From an uncultured Flavobacteriales bacterium (lineage in GTDB: Bacteria > Bacteroidota > Bacteroidia > Flavobacteriales_D > Crocinitomicaceae), in NCBI GenBank assembly GCA_937876195.1, contig CALEIK010000034.1, forward strand, positions 34,266-98,265: 64,000 nucleotides of DNA, given 5' to 3'. The notes beneath the pieces are model-generated. The model ran no database searches. It was not told the origin of the DNA and worked only from the letters and a program-made list of their open reading frames with translations. Below, in pieces: positions 29,301 to 36,998 of this stretch. Within the stretch, counting starts at the first letter, position 1; each line of letters opens with the position of its first letter. A program made the position numbers and the translations under genes.

Positions 29301-30090
29301 TACGATTGTACAAGCGGTGTCTGTCAACCCTACTCCGATAGCAAATTTCAATCCAACGGTCGCATGCGAGAATACACCAGTTGATTTTATAGACCTTTCG
29401 TTTATATCGAGTGGAAGTATCGATTCATGGCTCTATGATTTTGGTACCTCAACGAGTTCAGATCAATATCCAAACTATACCTTTACGGGCACTGGAAACC
29501 AGTCGGTAATGTTGACTGTGACATCAGATTTGGGCTGTACTGACGATACCACAATGACCGTTTTTGTGAACCCTGCGCCTACTGCTGATTTCTCATTCAC
29601 CCCGAATCCTGCTCTAGTGCAAGAAGCGGTATTCTTTGAAGATGAATCAACTGGAAATGGTATTAATAGCTGGTACTGGGAGTTTGGTGATTCACAGGCA
29701 GACAATGCACAAAACCCCATTCATAATTACAACGACGGTGGTAGTTTCGAGATTCTGTTAGTTGTCACCGATGCAAATGGTTGTCAAGATTCTATTAGAA
29801 AAATCATATCCATTGCGCTGCCTCCAGTACTACCCTCAGGGTTTACTCCAAATGATGATGGTGAAAACGATGTATTCCTCATTCGTGGAGGTCCTTTCAC
29901 TGATGTAGTTTTCAATATCTACAACAATTGGGGAGAACTAATTTTCACTTCTAATGATGCTACTGTTGGTTGGGATGGTACATACAAGGGTGAGCCAGCT
30001 CCAATGGGCGTTTACTCCTGGACATTTGCCGTGCAGATGACAAACGATGAAGTGATTAAAGAATCAGGTGATGTCACCTTAATACGTTAA
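26359..30090 (+). CDS. Giant T9SS type B cargo protein 2, paralogue of protein 1
   Basis: A 1243-residue secreted protein with the same plan as its neighbour. It has a signal peptide (TVQAQ), an IgGFc-like domain (FSLKGQ-type motif SLKGQNGMGTEFVTPFQ, VVHMSGYGCELGLAILPP), five tandem repeats (starting near residues 468, 555, 644, 734 and 822), three PKD domains (from about 912, 994 and 1075; WDWEFGDAG, WYWEFGDSQ) and a type B C-terminal sorting domain from about 1157 (SGFTPNDDGENDVF to VTLIR). It has one more repeat than protein 1. It starts 9 bp after PorP/SprF 1 and is followed after 2 bp by PorP/SprF 2. Likely a second surface adhesin with different binding specificity. Confidence 0.88.
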   Translation: MKLLRYLILVLILFKMSFNTVQAQIDTVFWFAAPWVTPDHDGNTQMAFRISTFNDATNVRIQMPALTYDTTFFVPANSLADVPVSHLVNDIESAPADAILTSGIKITSDELITVVYDFISDLITITPGTPNNPETYSLKGQNGMGTEFVTPFQTLWDNRVLTNDRNGDGSITQPKQFFSVIATEDNTTVYIKPNCDVVGHPADVTYSVVLPLAGNVYTCENDVMTTSNPGSSLSGSIVFSDKPVSVTINDDSVNPSGGGGCFDLMGDQIVPTDVIGTDYIVNIGFLNPGSDESIFIIPAENFTTVVVDDGAATTQLMNQGETWQYSITQLLTSVRADKPVYVVHMSGYGCELGLAILPPLNCAGSDEVSLSRNNAQQFLLNILCEAGDEGSFNINPGPGTIPPGAFNPVPGLPGWVGTQIDYPVGDIAPGNQYTITNSAGFFSLGVINGGPTTGCLYHYLSSFNRKVYTDAGNDTTICSGEPLVDLIGSIQGGATTGYWTVEDGTGTLGNPSSLITDYSPSTSDYNQGYVTFVLASAGNCEPVRDTVRVNFIQSPIVDAGLDDSYCKNNIPAIPINGSVFFAAGASWSGGNGGAIGNPGSLSTDYTPSPADISADSVVLYLTSAGSLFACQDDQDTIVIHFTPAPNVVAGPDLVLCSNETTINLNGSVSGGATSGDWSTTGTGAFDPTNTNPVTDYLISSGDTMVGTIMLYLESTNNGNCLMEIDSIEVSFLDDPVVEITSSDSICSNLSVIDLDGIISFGYTPTWTTTGFGSIVSPGSINTQYNISAVDTTAGYVDIYLESNAGICPTVQDSIRIYFIDPPSVDAGLDQDFCENQVIQLNGAVTGTSNAGTWSTFGTGTFDPSPNIPVTNYVPSAIDIGNGSVNLMLTTGSVFGCAPESDMVTITFLVPPTANFSSNVACEGENTSFTDLSSTTSGTVTNWDWEFGDAGTSIVENPLHTYNGSGDYFATLVVTASNGCTDTIVQAVSVNPTPIANFNPTVACENTPVDFIDLSFISSGSIDSWLYDFGTSTSSDQYPNYTFTGTGNQSVMLTVTSDLGCTDDTTMTVFVNPAPTADFSFTPNPALVQEAVFFEDESTGNGINSWYWEFGDSQADNAQNPIHNYNDGGSFEILLVVTDANGCQDSIRKIISIALPPVLPSGFTPNDDGENDVFLIRGGPFTDVVFNIYNNWGELIFTSNDATVGWDGTYKGEPAPMGVYSWTFAVQMTNDEVIKESGDVTLIR
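27763..29094 (+). repeat. Five tandem ~90-residue coding repeats in cargo protein 2
   Basis: Units begin near 27763, 28024, 28291, 28561 and 28825 and carry the same Cys and (L/I)xG motif pattern as the four units of the neighbouring paralogue. The fourth unit is the most degenerate (ITSSDSICSNLSVIDLDG). Confidence 0.72.
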
Positions 30091-30092
30091 AC

Positions 30093-31085
30093 ATGATTAA
30101 GAGAATAATTTTTTTAACGCTCCTATTAACAGGTACTCTGCGGGTCTCGGCACAAGATGCTCACCTTTCGTTGTATGACGCTGCGCCGTTATTTTTAAAC
30201 CCAGCCATGACAGGAGTGTTTCCTGGTGATTGGAGGCTGCATGGTCAGTTCAGAACGCAGTGGAAAGCGGTTAATTTCAAACCTTACACCACCTCACTTT
30301 TGAGCTTCGACATGCCCCTGAAAAAATGGGGAATTGGACTTCAATTGTCCAACTTCAGAGCAGGAAAGGGAAATTATAACGCGCTTCAAGGTACCGTATC
30401 ACTCGCGTACACAACTGCTATCGACAAAAAGAAAAACCACAATTTTTCGTTTGGTGCACAGGGTGGTGTCACACAAAAAACAATAGAATATCAGTTGCTA
30501 TCATTTAATAATCAATATACAACTGAAAATGGTGGTGGTTTTGACGAAAATATCTCAACGCAGGAAGATTTTGCAGGCCAATCAGCAACCGTGCCTGTAG
30601 TTAATGCTGGCTTCCTCTACTATTACGCGAAACAAGAAAGTCGACTGAACCCATTTATTGGCGTGTCTGCTTTTAATCTTACTCAACCCATAGAATCACT
30701 CTACAATGCCGACAATCGTTTACCGATGCGCTTCTATGGACATGTTGGAACACGTGTGAACATTACTGAATTGCTCTATGTCATTCCAAAAGTTCTTGTC
30801 ATGAATCAACGCGAATTTTGGGAACAAACTTATGCTGTTGATGCTGGCTACTATTTTAAGGAAAGTGATTTCTACCTAATTGGTGGTGTTGTTTTTCGGG
30901 CAAAGGATGCGATGATTGTATCGCTTGGAGCTAAAATGGAAAATATTGTGGCAAAAATTGGCTATGACATTAACGTTTCGTCACTTTCAACTACATCTAC
31001 TGGTCGTGGAGGATTTGAAATTTCTGTGACATACATCAAGCAAAAGAAAAAACCTACAACTGACAAAATTTGTCCAAGACTTTAA
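30093..31085 (+). CDS. PorP/SprF-family T9SS outer-membrane protein 2
   Basis: A 330-residue PorP/SprF-type barrel. The signal peptide ends RVSAQ and is followed by the family signature LSLYDAAPLFLNPAMTGVF and HGQFRTQWKAV. Strands alternate to the C-terminus, which is short and basic (KQKKKPTTDK), unlike the acidic tail of PorP/SprF 1. It follows cargo protein 2 by 2 bp and should serve that protein as its cognate partner. It is the fourth gene of the five-gene operon. Confidence 0.9.
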   Translation: MIKRIIFLTLLLTGTLRVSAQDAHLSLYDAAPLFLNPAMTGVFPGDWRLHGQFRTQWKAVNFKPYTTSLLSFDMPLKKWGIGLQLSNFRAGKGNYNALQGTVSLAYTTAIDKKKNHNFSFGAQGGVTQKTIEYQLLSFNNQYTTENGGGFDENISTQEDFAGQSATVPVVNAGFLYYYAKQESRLNPFIGVSAFNLTQPIESLYNADNRLPMRFYGHVGTRVNITELLYVIPKVLVMNQREFWEQTYAVDAGYYFKESDFYLIGGVVFRAKDAMIVSLGAKMENIVAKIGYDINVSSLSTTSTGRGGFEISVTYIKQKKKPTTDKICPRL

Positions 31086-31099
31086 GCTGACTATAAAAG

Positions 31100-33205
31100 A
31101 TGAAAAAAATACTAATATTCGTTTTACTTATACTTCCGCTTATCGGGTATAGCCAATCGAGAAAAGTTTCGATGAATCACGCAGATAAATACTTTGAGGT
31201 AGAAGATTATCACAACGCCCTACTCAACTATCAAAAGGCCCTGAGCGATTCGTCTGATTTAAAATCAATGATTCTGCCTTATGAAATTCAGGTGTCCAAA
31301 CAAAAGTTGAAAAATAAAGAGCTTGAAATTGATTCTTCACGCGCTGTTCCAATTAAGGACTATTTGGAGCATCAAATCGCCCTTTGCTACCTTAAAACAT
31401 ACGACTATAAAAAGGCAGTGGTCCATTTTGAGCAAACGGCGACATTTGAATCTTATCCAGAAGATGTCTATAATTACGCAGTCTCACAAATGAATGTAAA
31501 TGAGCACGAAGACGCCATTCAGACGTTTGAAAAATACATTCAATCGAATAATTATTCCGATTCATTGCTACGAAGTGCACAATTGTTAATCACAGGTTGC
31601 TATTATGCACTCGATAAAGACAATGTAAAAACGGAAGTCATTGTTACGATGGCAGATACCAATGTTTTCAATAAAGGTACCTCCTCGTTTGCACCTATGT
31701 ATTTCGGCTCCGAGGATCGAATTATTTTCACAAGTGCTAGAGATGGTGGGGTTATACTTGACCCTGAAAAACAAAATTCGGCTTTCCTATGTGATATCTA
31801 TTGGACGGAATCTACTGGAGAAAATAAATGGTCCGAAGCGACCAATTTCGGTCGCCCGCTAAATACCGCACAGCACGACGCATCTGCTTCGTTTAGTCCT
31901 CGTAAAATCATCTATTACACGCGTTGGAATGATGAAAACAGAAAGGATCAAAATATCTATTTAGCGAGAATGGTCGATTTTAAGTTCTATGAATCGTTTA
32001 AATTGCCTGAATCAGTAAATGTCCCAGGTTATAAGAGTATCAATCCGTTTGTTTCAATGGATGGATTGACCCTCTATTTTTCAAGCAATCGTCCAGGTGG
32101 ACAAGGCGGTTTAGATATTTGGAAGATTGAACTGGATGAATTAGGAAACGTCATGGGTGAAGCCGTGAATCTCGGCAGACCAATAAATTCAGAACTGGAT
32201 GAAGTTAGTCCGTTTTACCATGAAGTTTCTTCTACATTCTTCTTTAGTTCAAATGGTCACAACTCAATTGGAGGATTAGATATTTTCAAATCTTCCTATA
32301 ACAGGCAGAATAAGGCATTTGAAGATCCAGTTAACTTAGGAATGCCTATAAATTCTAGCAAGGATGATTCGTACATTATTTGGGACAATCTTTTGAGAAA
32401 AGGATTTTTCGCAAGTGACCGTGAAGATTGTGAACATGGACATTGTTATAACATCTACGAGGTTACCAATGAACCTATTCGAATTGCACTAGAGGGTTAT
32501 GTCTATAATTCTGAAACGGATGAAGTTCTTGCCAATGCGGATCTTACGTTTAAGGATATTGACTTCGTATTTGAGCCTTTCGTAATCAAAACGGATGATA
32601 AGGGATATTATCGACAAGACTTAGATCAAAATCAGGAAATATTTATCAAGGCGAAAAAGCCTTCCTATTTTGCGGATGCTGCTTCAGTAAACACAAAACC
32701 AATTACCGAAACAACGACGCTACAACAAGATTTTTACCTGCGACCAATTCCTACAGATGAAATTGAAATTGATGGAATTGAATACGATTTCAATTCTGCG
32801 AATCTACGTCCAGAATCAGAAGAAAAATTAGACGTGTTATACGATTTCTTGGTGTTAAACAACAACCTTATTGTTGAAATTAATTCGAACACAGATTTCC
32901 GTGGAAGTGACCAATACAATCAAAAACTCTCAGACAGACGTGCTAAATCGTGTGTTGATTACCTGATCAAAAAGGGGATTTCAAAAGATCGATTAAAAGC
33001 CGTTGGTTATGGTGAATCTGTACCCAATTATTTGAAAGACGAGAACAAGAAACCTATACTGGACGAAGACAAAAAGCGAATTTACTTAACGGAGGAATTT
33101 ATCAATGCTGCGGCAACCGAGGAATTGAAAGAGGATTACCACCAACGCAACAGAAGAACAGCGTTTAAAGTTGTTGGTGAAGGGTTTGAACTTAAGAGTG
33201 ATTGA
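31100..33205 (+). CDS. PorE-like TPR/beta-propeller/CRD/OmpA protein
   Basis: A 701-residue envelope protein with the four-part order reported for the T9SS protein PorE. TPR-like helices come first (about 25-165; ADKYFEVEDYHNALLNYQKAL), then a PD40 propeller (about 190-430; FSSNRPGGQGGLDIWK, FFSSNGHNSIGGLDIFK), a carboxypeptidase-regulatory-like domain (about 465-540) and an OmpA C-terminal peptidoglycan-binding domain (about 555-700; NSNTDFRGSDQYNQKLSDRR). The signal peptide ends near GYSQS. There is no lipobox Cys, whereas PorE of Porphyromonas is a lipoprotein. As last gene of the adhesin operon it may anchor the PorP/SprF complexes to peptidoglycan. Confidence 0.85.
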   Translation: MKKILIFVLLILPLIGYSQSRKVSMNHADKYFEVEDYHNALLNYQKALSDSSDLKSMILPYEIQVSKQKLKNKELEIDSSRAVPIKDYLEHQIALCYLKTYDYKKAVVHFEQTATFESYPEDVYNYAVSQMNVNEHEDAIQTFEKYIQSNNYSDSLLRSAQLLITGCYYALDKDNVKTEVIVTMADTNVFNKGTSSFAPMYFGSEDRIIFTSARDGGVILDPEKQNSAFLCDIYWTESTGENKWSEATNFGRPLNTAQHDASASFSPRKIIYYTRWNDENRKDQNIYLARMVDFKFYESFKLPESVNVPGYKSINPFVSMDGLTLYFSSNRPGGQGGLDIWKIELDELGNVMGEAVNLGRPINSELDEVSPFYHEVSSTFFFSSNGHNSIGGLDIFKSSYNRQNKAFEDPVNLGMPINSSKDDSYIIWDNLLRKGFFASDREDCEHGHCYNIYEVTNEPIRIALEGYVYNSETDEVLANADLTFKDIDFVFEPFVIKTDDKGYYRQDLDQNQEIFIKAKKPSYFADAASVNTKPITETTTLQQDFYLRPIPTDEIEIDGIEYDFNSANLRPESEEKLDVLYDFLVLNNNLIVEINSNTDFRGSDQYNQKLSDRRAKSCVDYLIKKGISKDRLKAVGYGESVPNYLKDENKKPILDEDKKRIYLTEEFINAAATEELKEDYHQRNRRTAFKVVGEGFELKSD

Positions 33206-33237
33206 GAAGTATAAAATCTCAAAGGTGATGGAAATCT

Positions 33238-35634
33238 TTAAAAAAGTCCGTTTCCTCCCTCCTCTTGTTCAAGTTCAAGTTCCTTTTCTTTTTTCTTAAC
33301 GGCCTTTCCTTTATTGATGCGCACATTAAACTCAAGAATGAACATGTTCTTTATTAATGAAACATCGTTATTATTTTCAAGTTCAAATCCATCTGCTTCA
33401 ACGTAGGATCCTTGATTATATCCCACAGCAAAATTCAATGGAAGAAAATACCCAAACATCACACTGGCTTGTTGTTTAAACAAGGGTTGCTTATAAAACA
33501 ACAACCAGAAATCAACATTACCTCGCTCGTAGCCCAATCCAGTAATTGCTTTACTTAGCTGTCGTTGGTATTTGAGTCCGAGTAGACTTTGTGTCTTCTT
33601 GAAAATATAGATTACATCAACATCAGCGCTCCAGTCCATCAGTTCATTCGTTCTACTAGAAGAAACAATTTTTGATTGGTAGATGTCCAGGTTTCCTTGT
33701 ACGAGTAAACTAAACTTAAAATACTTGCTGAAATTCAATTTGACTCCATTGCGTTGGTACAATGCTGCGTTTTCATAGCGGAAATTGAAAATGTTATCCA
33801 CCCCAAGTTCTCCTATGTTTACAATGGTATTGTTGGAATAATGTGCGTATGGCTCTAGGGAAAGTAGCCCCTTCCAAGCATTCACACGAAGTGAAAAACG
33901 ATGTACAGTATAAGGTCGTAAAAATGGATTTCCTGTTGAAGTCATTCTGGGATTCATCAAACTCGTAAATGGGTTTACCTGAGAAACAGATGGATAATCG
34001 TTGGATGTTCGGTACTTCAATATCATATTCAGTTTAGCATTTGCTACAAAGCGAAGGTCAAACATAGGTTGATAAATCATGTAATTCAGTTGCTGACCTT
34101 GGGTACGCGGCGAAGAATTTTCGGCAGCAGCTCCAATCCTCAATCCCCATTTTTGGTTCATGTTCCAAGATACGTTCGTGTACAGCTTATGGCGAACATC
34201 TCCTAGAAAGAAGTCGGAACTAAATTGTTGTTCATCGCCAGAAGCTACATCGGTTTGTACAACAGAAAAATCATTATTTAATTCGCGCCACGTGTTACCG
34301 TAACCAATTTGTCCACTAACCTTCGCTGAAAAATCGTGATCAAACTCAACGTATAATCTCGTGTACTGCCGATTATTCGTTCCGCTTTCGTCACGATCAT
34401 AATCACCCACTTGGGAAGTAAGCATAAAGTATTCGTCCTGATAATAAGAATACGTGAAATTGGCATTCAATCGGTTCCGTTCATTGAATTCTCCGATGTA
34501 AAAAACCGAGCCATAAGCGTCCAATGTTTGACTGTTCGTTTTTGTTGTAAAAGCAAAGTCTGAAACCAACGAATCACCTGAATAAATTTCGGTCCAGTTC
34601 TCAAAGCGATTGTTTGAGGTTCTTAACGGTAAAGCAGATACATTTCCCTCAAAACTAATGGAATGCTTGGGGTTCAAGCGATAATCAAATCCTACGAGAT
34701 AATTAGCACCATACTCTAGAATGTTTGTATTCGGATTCTCCGACATTGGCGATTCAAGGACATGATAACCGTCATCATAGTTCGTGGTCGTTTCCGTAAA
34801 AAGTTTGAAATTTTTACGCTCAGCTCTTGCTCCAACGTATAAATTCAATTTGTTTTTGGTGTAGTTATAGGTCAACCCTAATGAGCCAATCAATAAATCA
34901 AGTGTGCTTCGTTCAGGAACGATGTCTACTAGCTGCATTTCTTCAATGTAGACCTCTGTCCCCTTATAATCGTCTCTTAGAATTACATTGATAATTGCAG
35001 CATACCCTTCTAGGCCGTAGCGACCTCCAGGATCACGTATAGTCTCCACCCTTAACAAACGCTCTGGATCGAGATTCTGAACATATTCGGCACTTTTCTC
35101 AACACCATTCACCAAAATCATAATATTAGCGTCATTGTCTACGCTCAACTGTCCTGTGTACTCGTCGTAAGAAATTCCTGGCAAGCGATCCAATACGTCT
35201 TTTGTCGCCATGGTTCCCTCCTTGTGCTGATCTGTAATTATCTGAACATCTCTATCCAAATAGTCGATACGCGAACTTGCCTCTGCGTTCATCTCATCGA
35301 GAATTTGAACGTCCTTATCCAATTTGAATACGCCTAAAAATTGATCCGCTTGAATGTACTCTGTTTGAATTGTGTCGCTAATAAAGCCATACGAACTAAT
35401 AACCACTTGGTAAGCCCCAGGTTTGAGTGGTAATCTGAAAAATCCTTTATCATCTGTTATTCCACCCTGAACAATCTCTTCTCCGCTCAGTGCAACGACT
35501 TTCGCAAATGGAATATTGTCTTTCGTTTCACCGTCCTTTACTTGTCCTGTCAGCTTAACCTCTTGCTGCGCAAATGCAGAAAACGAAAGCAAAAATGGGC
35601 AGATCACCCTGATAATGAAAGTATATATACTCAT
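33238..35634 (-). CDS. Outer-membrane beta-barrel receptor (TonB-dependent-like)
   Basis: A 798-residue outer-membrane protein. The signal peptide (SFSAFAQQ) is followed by a carboxypeptidase-regulatory-like domain (LTGQVKDGETKDNIPFAKV), a plug-like domain (LDRLPGISYDEYTGQLSVD, ETIRDPGGRYGLEGYAAI) and a barrel of the OMP_b-brl_3 type. The C-terminal 20 residues after the last strand are charged (KKKEKELELEQEEGG), which is unusual for a barrel that normally ends in an aromatic residue. It is transcribed toward the adhesin operon, with ends 32 bp apart. The substrate is unknown. Confidence 0.88.
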   Translation of the reverse strand: MSIYTFIIRVICPFLLSFSAFAQQEVKLTGQVKDGETKDNIPFAKVVALSGEEIVQGGITDDKGFFRLPLKPGAYQVVISSYGFISDTIQTEYIQADQFLGVFKLDKDVQILDEMNAEASSRIDYLDRDVQIITDQHKEGTMATKDVLDRLPGISYDEYTGQLSVDNDANIMILVNGVEKSAEYVQNLDPERLLRVETIRDPGGRYGLEGYAAIINVILRDDYKGTEVYIEEMQLVDIVPERSTLDLLIGSLGLTYNYTKNKLNLYVGARAERKNFKLFTETTTNYDDGYHVLESPMSENPNTNILEYGANYLVGFDYRLNPKHSISFEGNVSALPLRTSNNRFENWTEIYSGDSLVSDFAFTTKTNSQTLDAYGSVFYIGEFNERNRLNANFTYSYYQDEYFMLTSQVGDYDRDESGTNNRQYTRLYVEFDHDFSAKVSGQIGYGNTWRELNNDFSVVQTDVASGDEQQFSSDFFLGDVRHKLYTNVSWNMNQKWGLRIGAAAENSSPRTQGQQLNYMIYQPMFDLRFVANAKLNMILKYRTSNDYPSVSQVNPFTSLMNPRMTSTGNPFLRPYTVHRFSLRVNAWKGLLSLEPYAHYSNNTIVNIGELGVDNIFNFRYENAALYQRNGVKLNFSKYFKFSLLVQGNLDIYQSKIVSSSRTNELMDWSADVDVIYIFKKTQSLLGLKYQRQLSKAITGLGYERGNVDFWLLFYKQPLFKQQASVMFGYFLPLNFAVGYNQGSYVEADGFELENNNDVSLIKNMFILEFNVRINKGKAVKKKEKELELEQEEGGNGLF

Positions 35635-35775
35635 TCAACCGTAATTAAACATCATAGTGTAAATCTACAATGGAATGCGGCAAGATTTATGGAATAGTTG
35701 ATTAGTCGCACCAAACCAATTATGAACGGATAAATTGACAACGTATATGGTCAGTTGTGCGAAGTGATTACTCAC

Positions 35776-36954
35776 TTAACTTTCGCTTTGCTCCTCCTCT
35801 GTATTGAATTTCGCCTTTTTTGAGCCTTCGTAAATAGAATATTTTCTAAATGAACATTCAAGATCACCGTTGAACATTTTCACTTTTCGTTCTGGTCGCA
35901 AGCCTACAAACTTAAATGCGTCCATGTTGGATGAAAGAATCCAGCAATCAAATCCTTTCATTTCCGACTTCATCCAATCGCCCATGCCACTGTATAATTC
36001 TTCCAACTCCTCTCCCATTCGTTCTCCGTATGGTGGATTTGAAATCATTATTCCAGGTGCACTTAGATTTTTGACATCCGTAAATGATTTGACTTCTGTT
36101 TTAACAAAACGTCCGATCGACAATCCTCTTAAATTCCTTCTCGTCTTCGTAATCATTTCATCACTAATGTCTGATCCTATGATTTCACAGGGCAGTTCCT
36201 TCACGCGGACATCAACAGCTCCACGAATGGACTCCCACAGTTCCTCATCATATCCTTCAAAGTTCTTAAAGGCATAATGTTGGCGTTCGATCATAGAAGG
36301 AATTCCTGTCGCGTAAAGTGCTGCTTCAATCAAAAGCGTTCCTGAACCACAAAATGGATCTACGAATGTTGATTTTTTGTCCCATCCGGACATACGAATC
36401 AATCCTGCTGCCACCACTTCATTCAATGGTGCAATGCCAACTTCCTCTCGATATCCACGTTGAAACAATGGCGCACCACTCGTATTCATAGAAATTGTCA
36501 CCACCTCACGGTTGATGTACACATCGAATAACACTTGTGGTGTCTTCACGTTGACATCAGGACGATCACCTAATTTATCTCTAAACGTATCTGCAATAGC
36601 ATCTTTTACAACAAGCATTGGATACTGAGTATGATTGAACATGTCTGAAAAAACAGATCCCTTTACCGCAAATGTCTTGTCCAATGAAAAATAACGAGGC
36701 CAGTCAATTTTCATGCATGATTTGTACAAATCGTCCTCATCCCTGATTTTAAATACTTTGATTTCCACCAATACCGATATGGCACAACGTAAATGAAAGT
36801 TTAAAAAATATACATCTTTCCAACTTCCTTTCAGCTGAACAGCACGATTCAACTTGGTCACTTTGGTATAACCTAGCTCATTCAATTCTTCAACGAGTAC
36901 ATCTTCCAACCCGAAAATTGTTTTAACCGTTATCGTAAGTATTGTATTATCCAC
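35776..36954 (-). CDS. THUMP-domain class I RNA methyltransferase (RlmL N-terminal type)
   Basis: A roughly 392-residue SAM-dependent RNA methyltransferase. It has a THUMP domain (about 1-160) and a Rossmann methylase with PFCGSGTLLIEAAL and the NPPYGERMG catalytic motif. It should make m2G in 23S rRNA or a similar base. The frame extends to ATG 37050, but that would overlap the divergent patatin gene by about 50-110 bp. GTG 36954 gives a start eight residues before the conserved KTIFGLEDVL and avoids the overlap. Confidence 0.88.
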   Translation of the reverse strand: MDNTILTITVKTIFGLEDVLVEELNELGYTKVTKLNRAVQLKGSWKDVYFLNFHLRCAISVLVEIKVFKIRDEDDLYKSCMKIDWPRYFSLDKTFAVKGSVFSDMFNHTQYPMLVVKDAIADTFRDKLGDRPDVNVKTPQVLFDVYINREVVTISMNTSGAPLFQRGYREEVGIAPLNEVVAAGLIRMSGWDKKSTFVDPFCGSGTLLIEAALYATGIPSMIERQHYAFKNFEGYDEELWESIRGAVDVRVKELPCEIIGSDISDEMITKTRRNLRGLSIGRFVKTEVKSFTDVKNLSAPGIMISNPPYGERMGEELEELYSGMGDWMKSEMKGFDCWILSSNMDAFKFVGLRPERKVKMFNGDLECSFRKYSIYEGSKKAKFNTEEEQSES

Positions 36955-36975
36955 TTCTTCTTTCAAAATATCTAT

Positions 36976-36983
36976 TAATTTTG
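36976..36983 (+). promoter_or_regulatory. Predicted -7 box of the patatin gene
   Basis: TAATTTTG fits TAnnTTTG and ends 16 bp before the proposed TTG start of the patatin gene. It lies between the divergent methyltransferase and patatin starts. The -33 element is not clear. Confidence 0.45.
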
Positions 36984-36998
36984 TACAAAAGAACAAAT

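Noticed and set aside
33195..33225. Terminator after the PorE-like gene
   Set aside because: A TGAGA/TCTCA stem is present, but it is only 5-6 bp and no T tract follows.
35870..36277. Plus-strand open frame inside the methyltransferase gene
   Set aside because: It lies opposite a clear THUMP methyltransferase and has no recognisable protein or start context.
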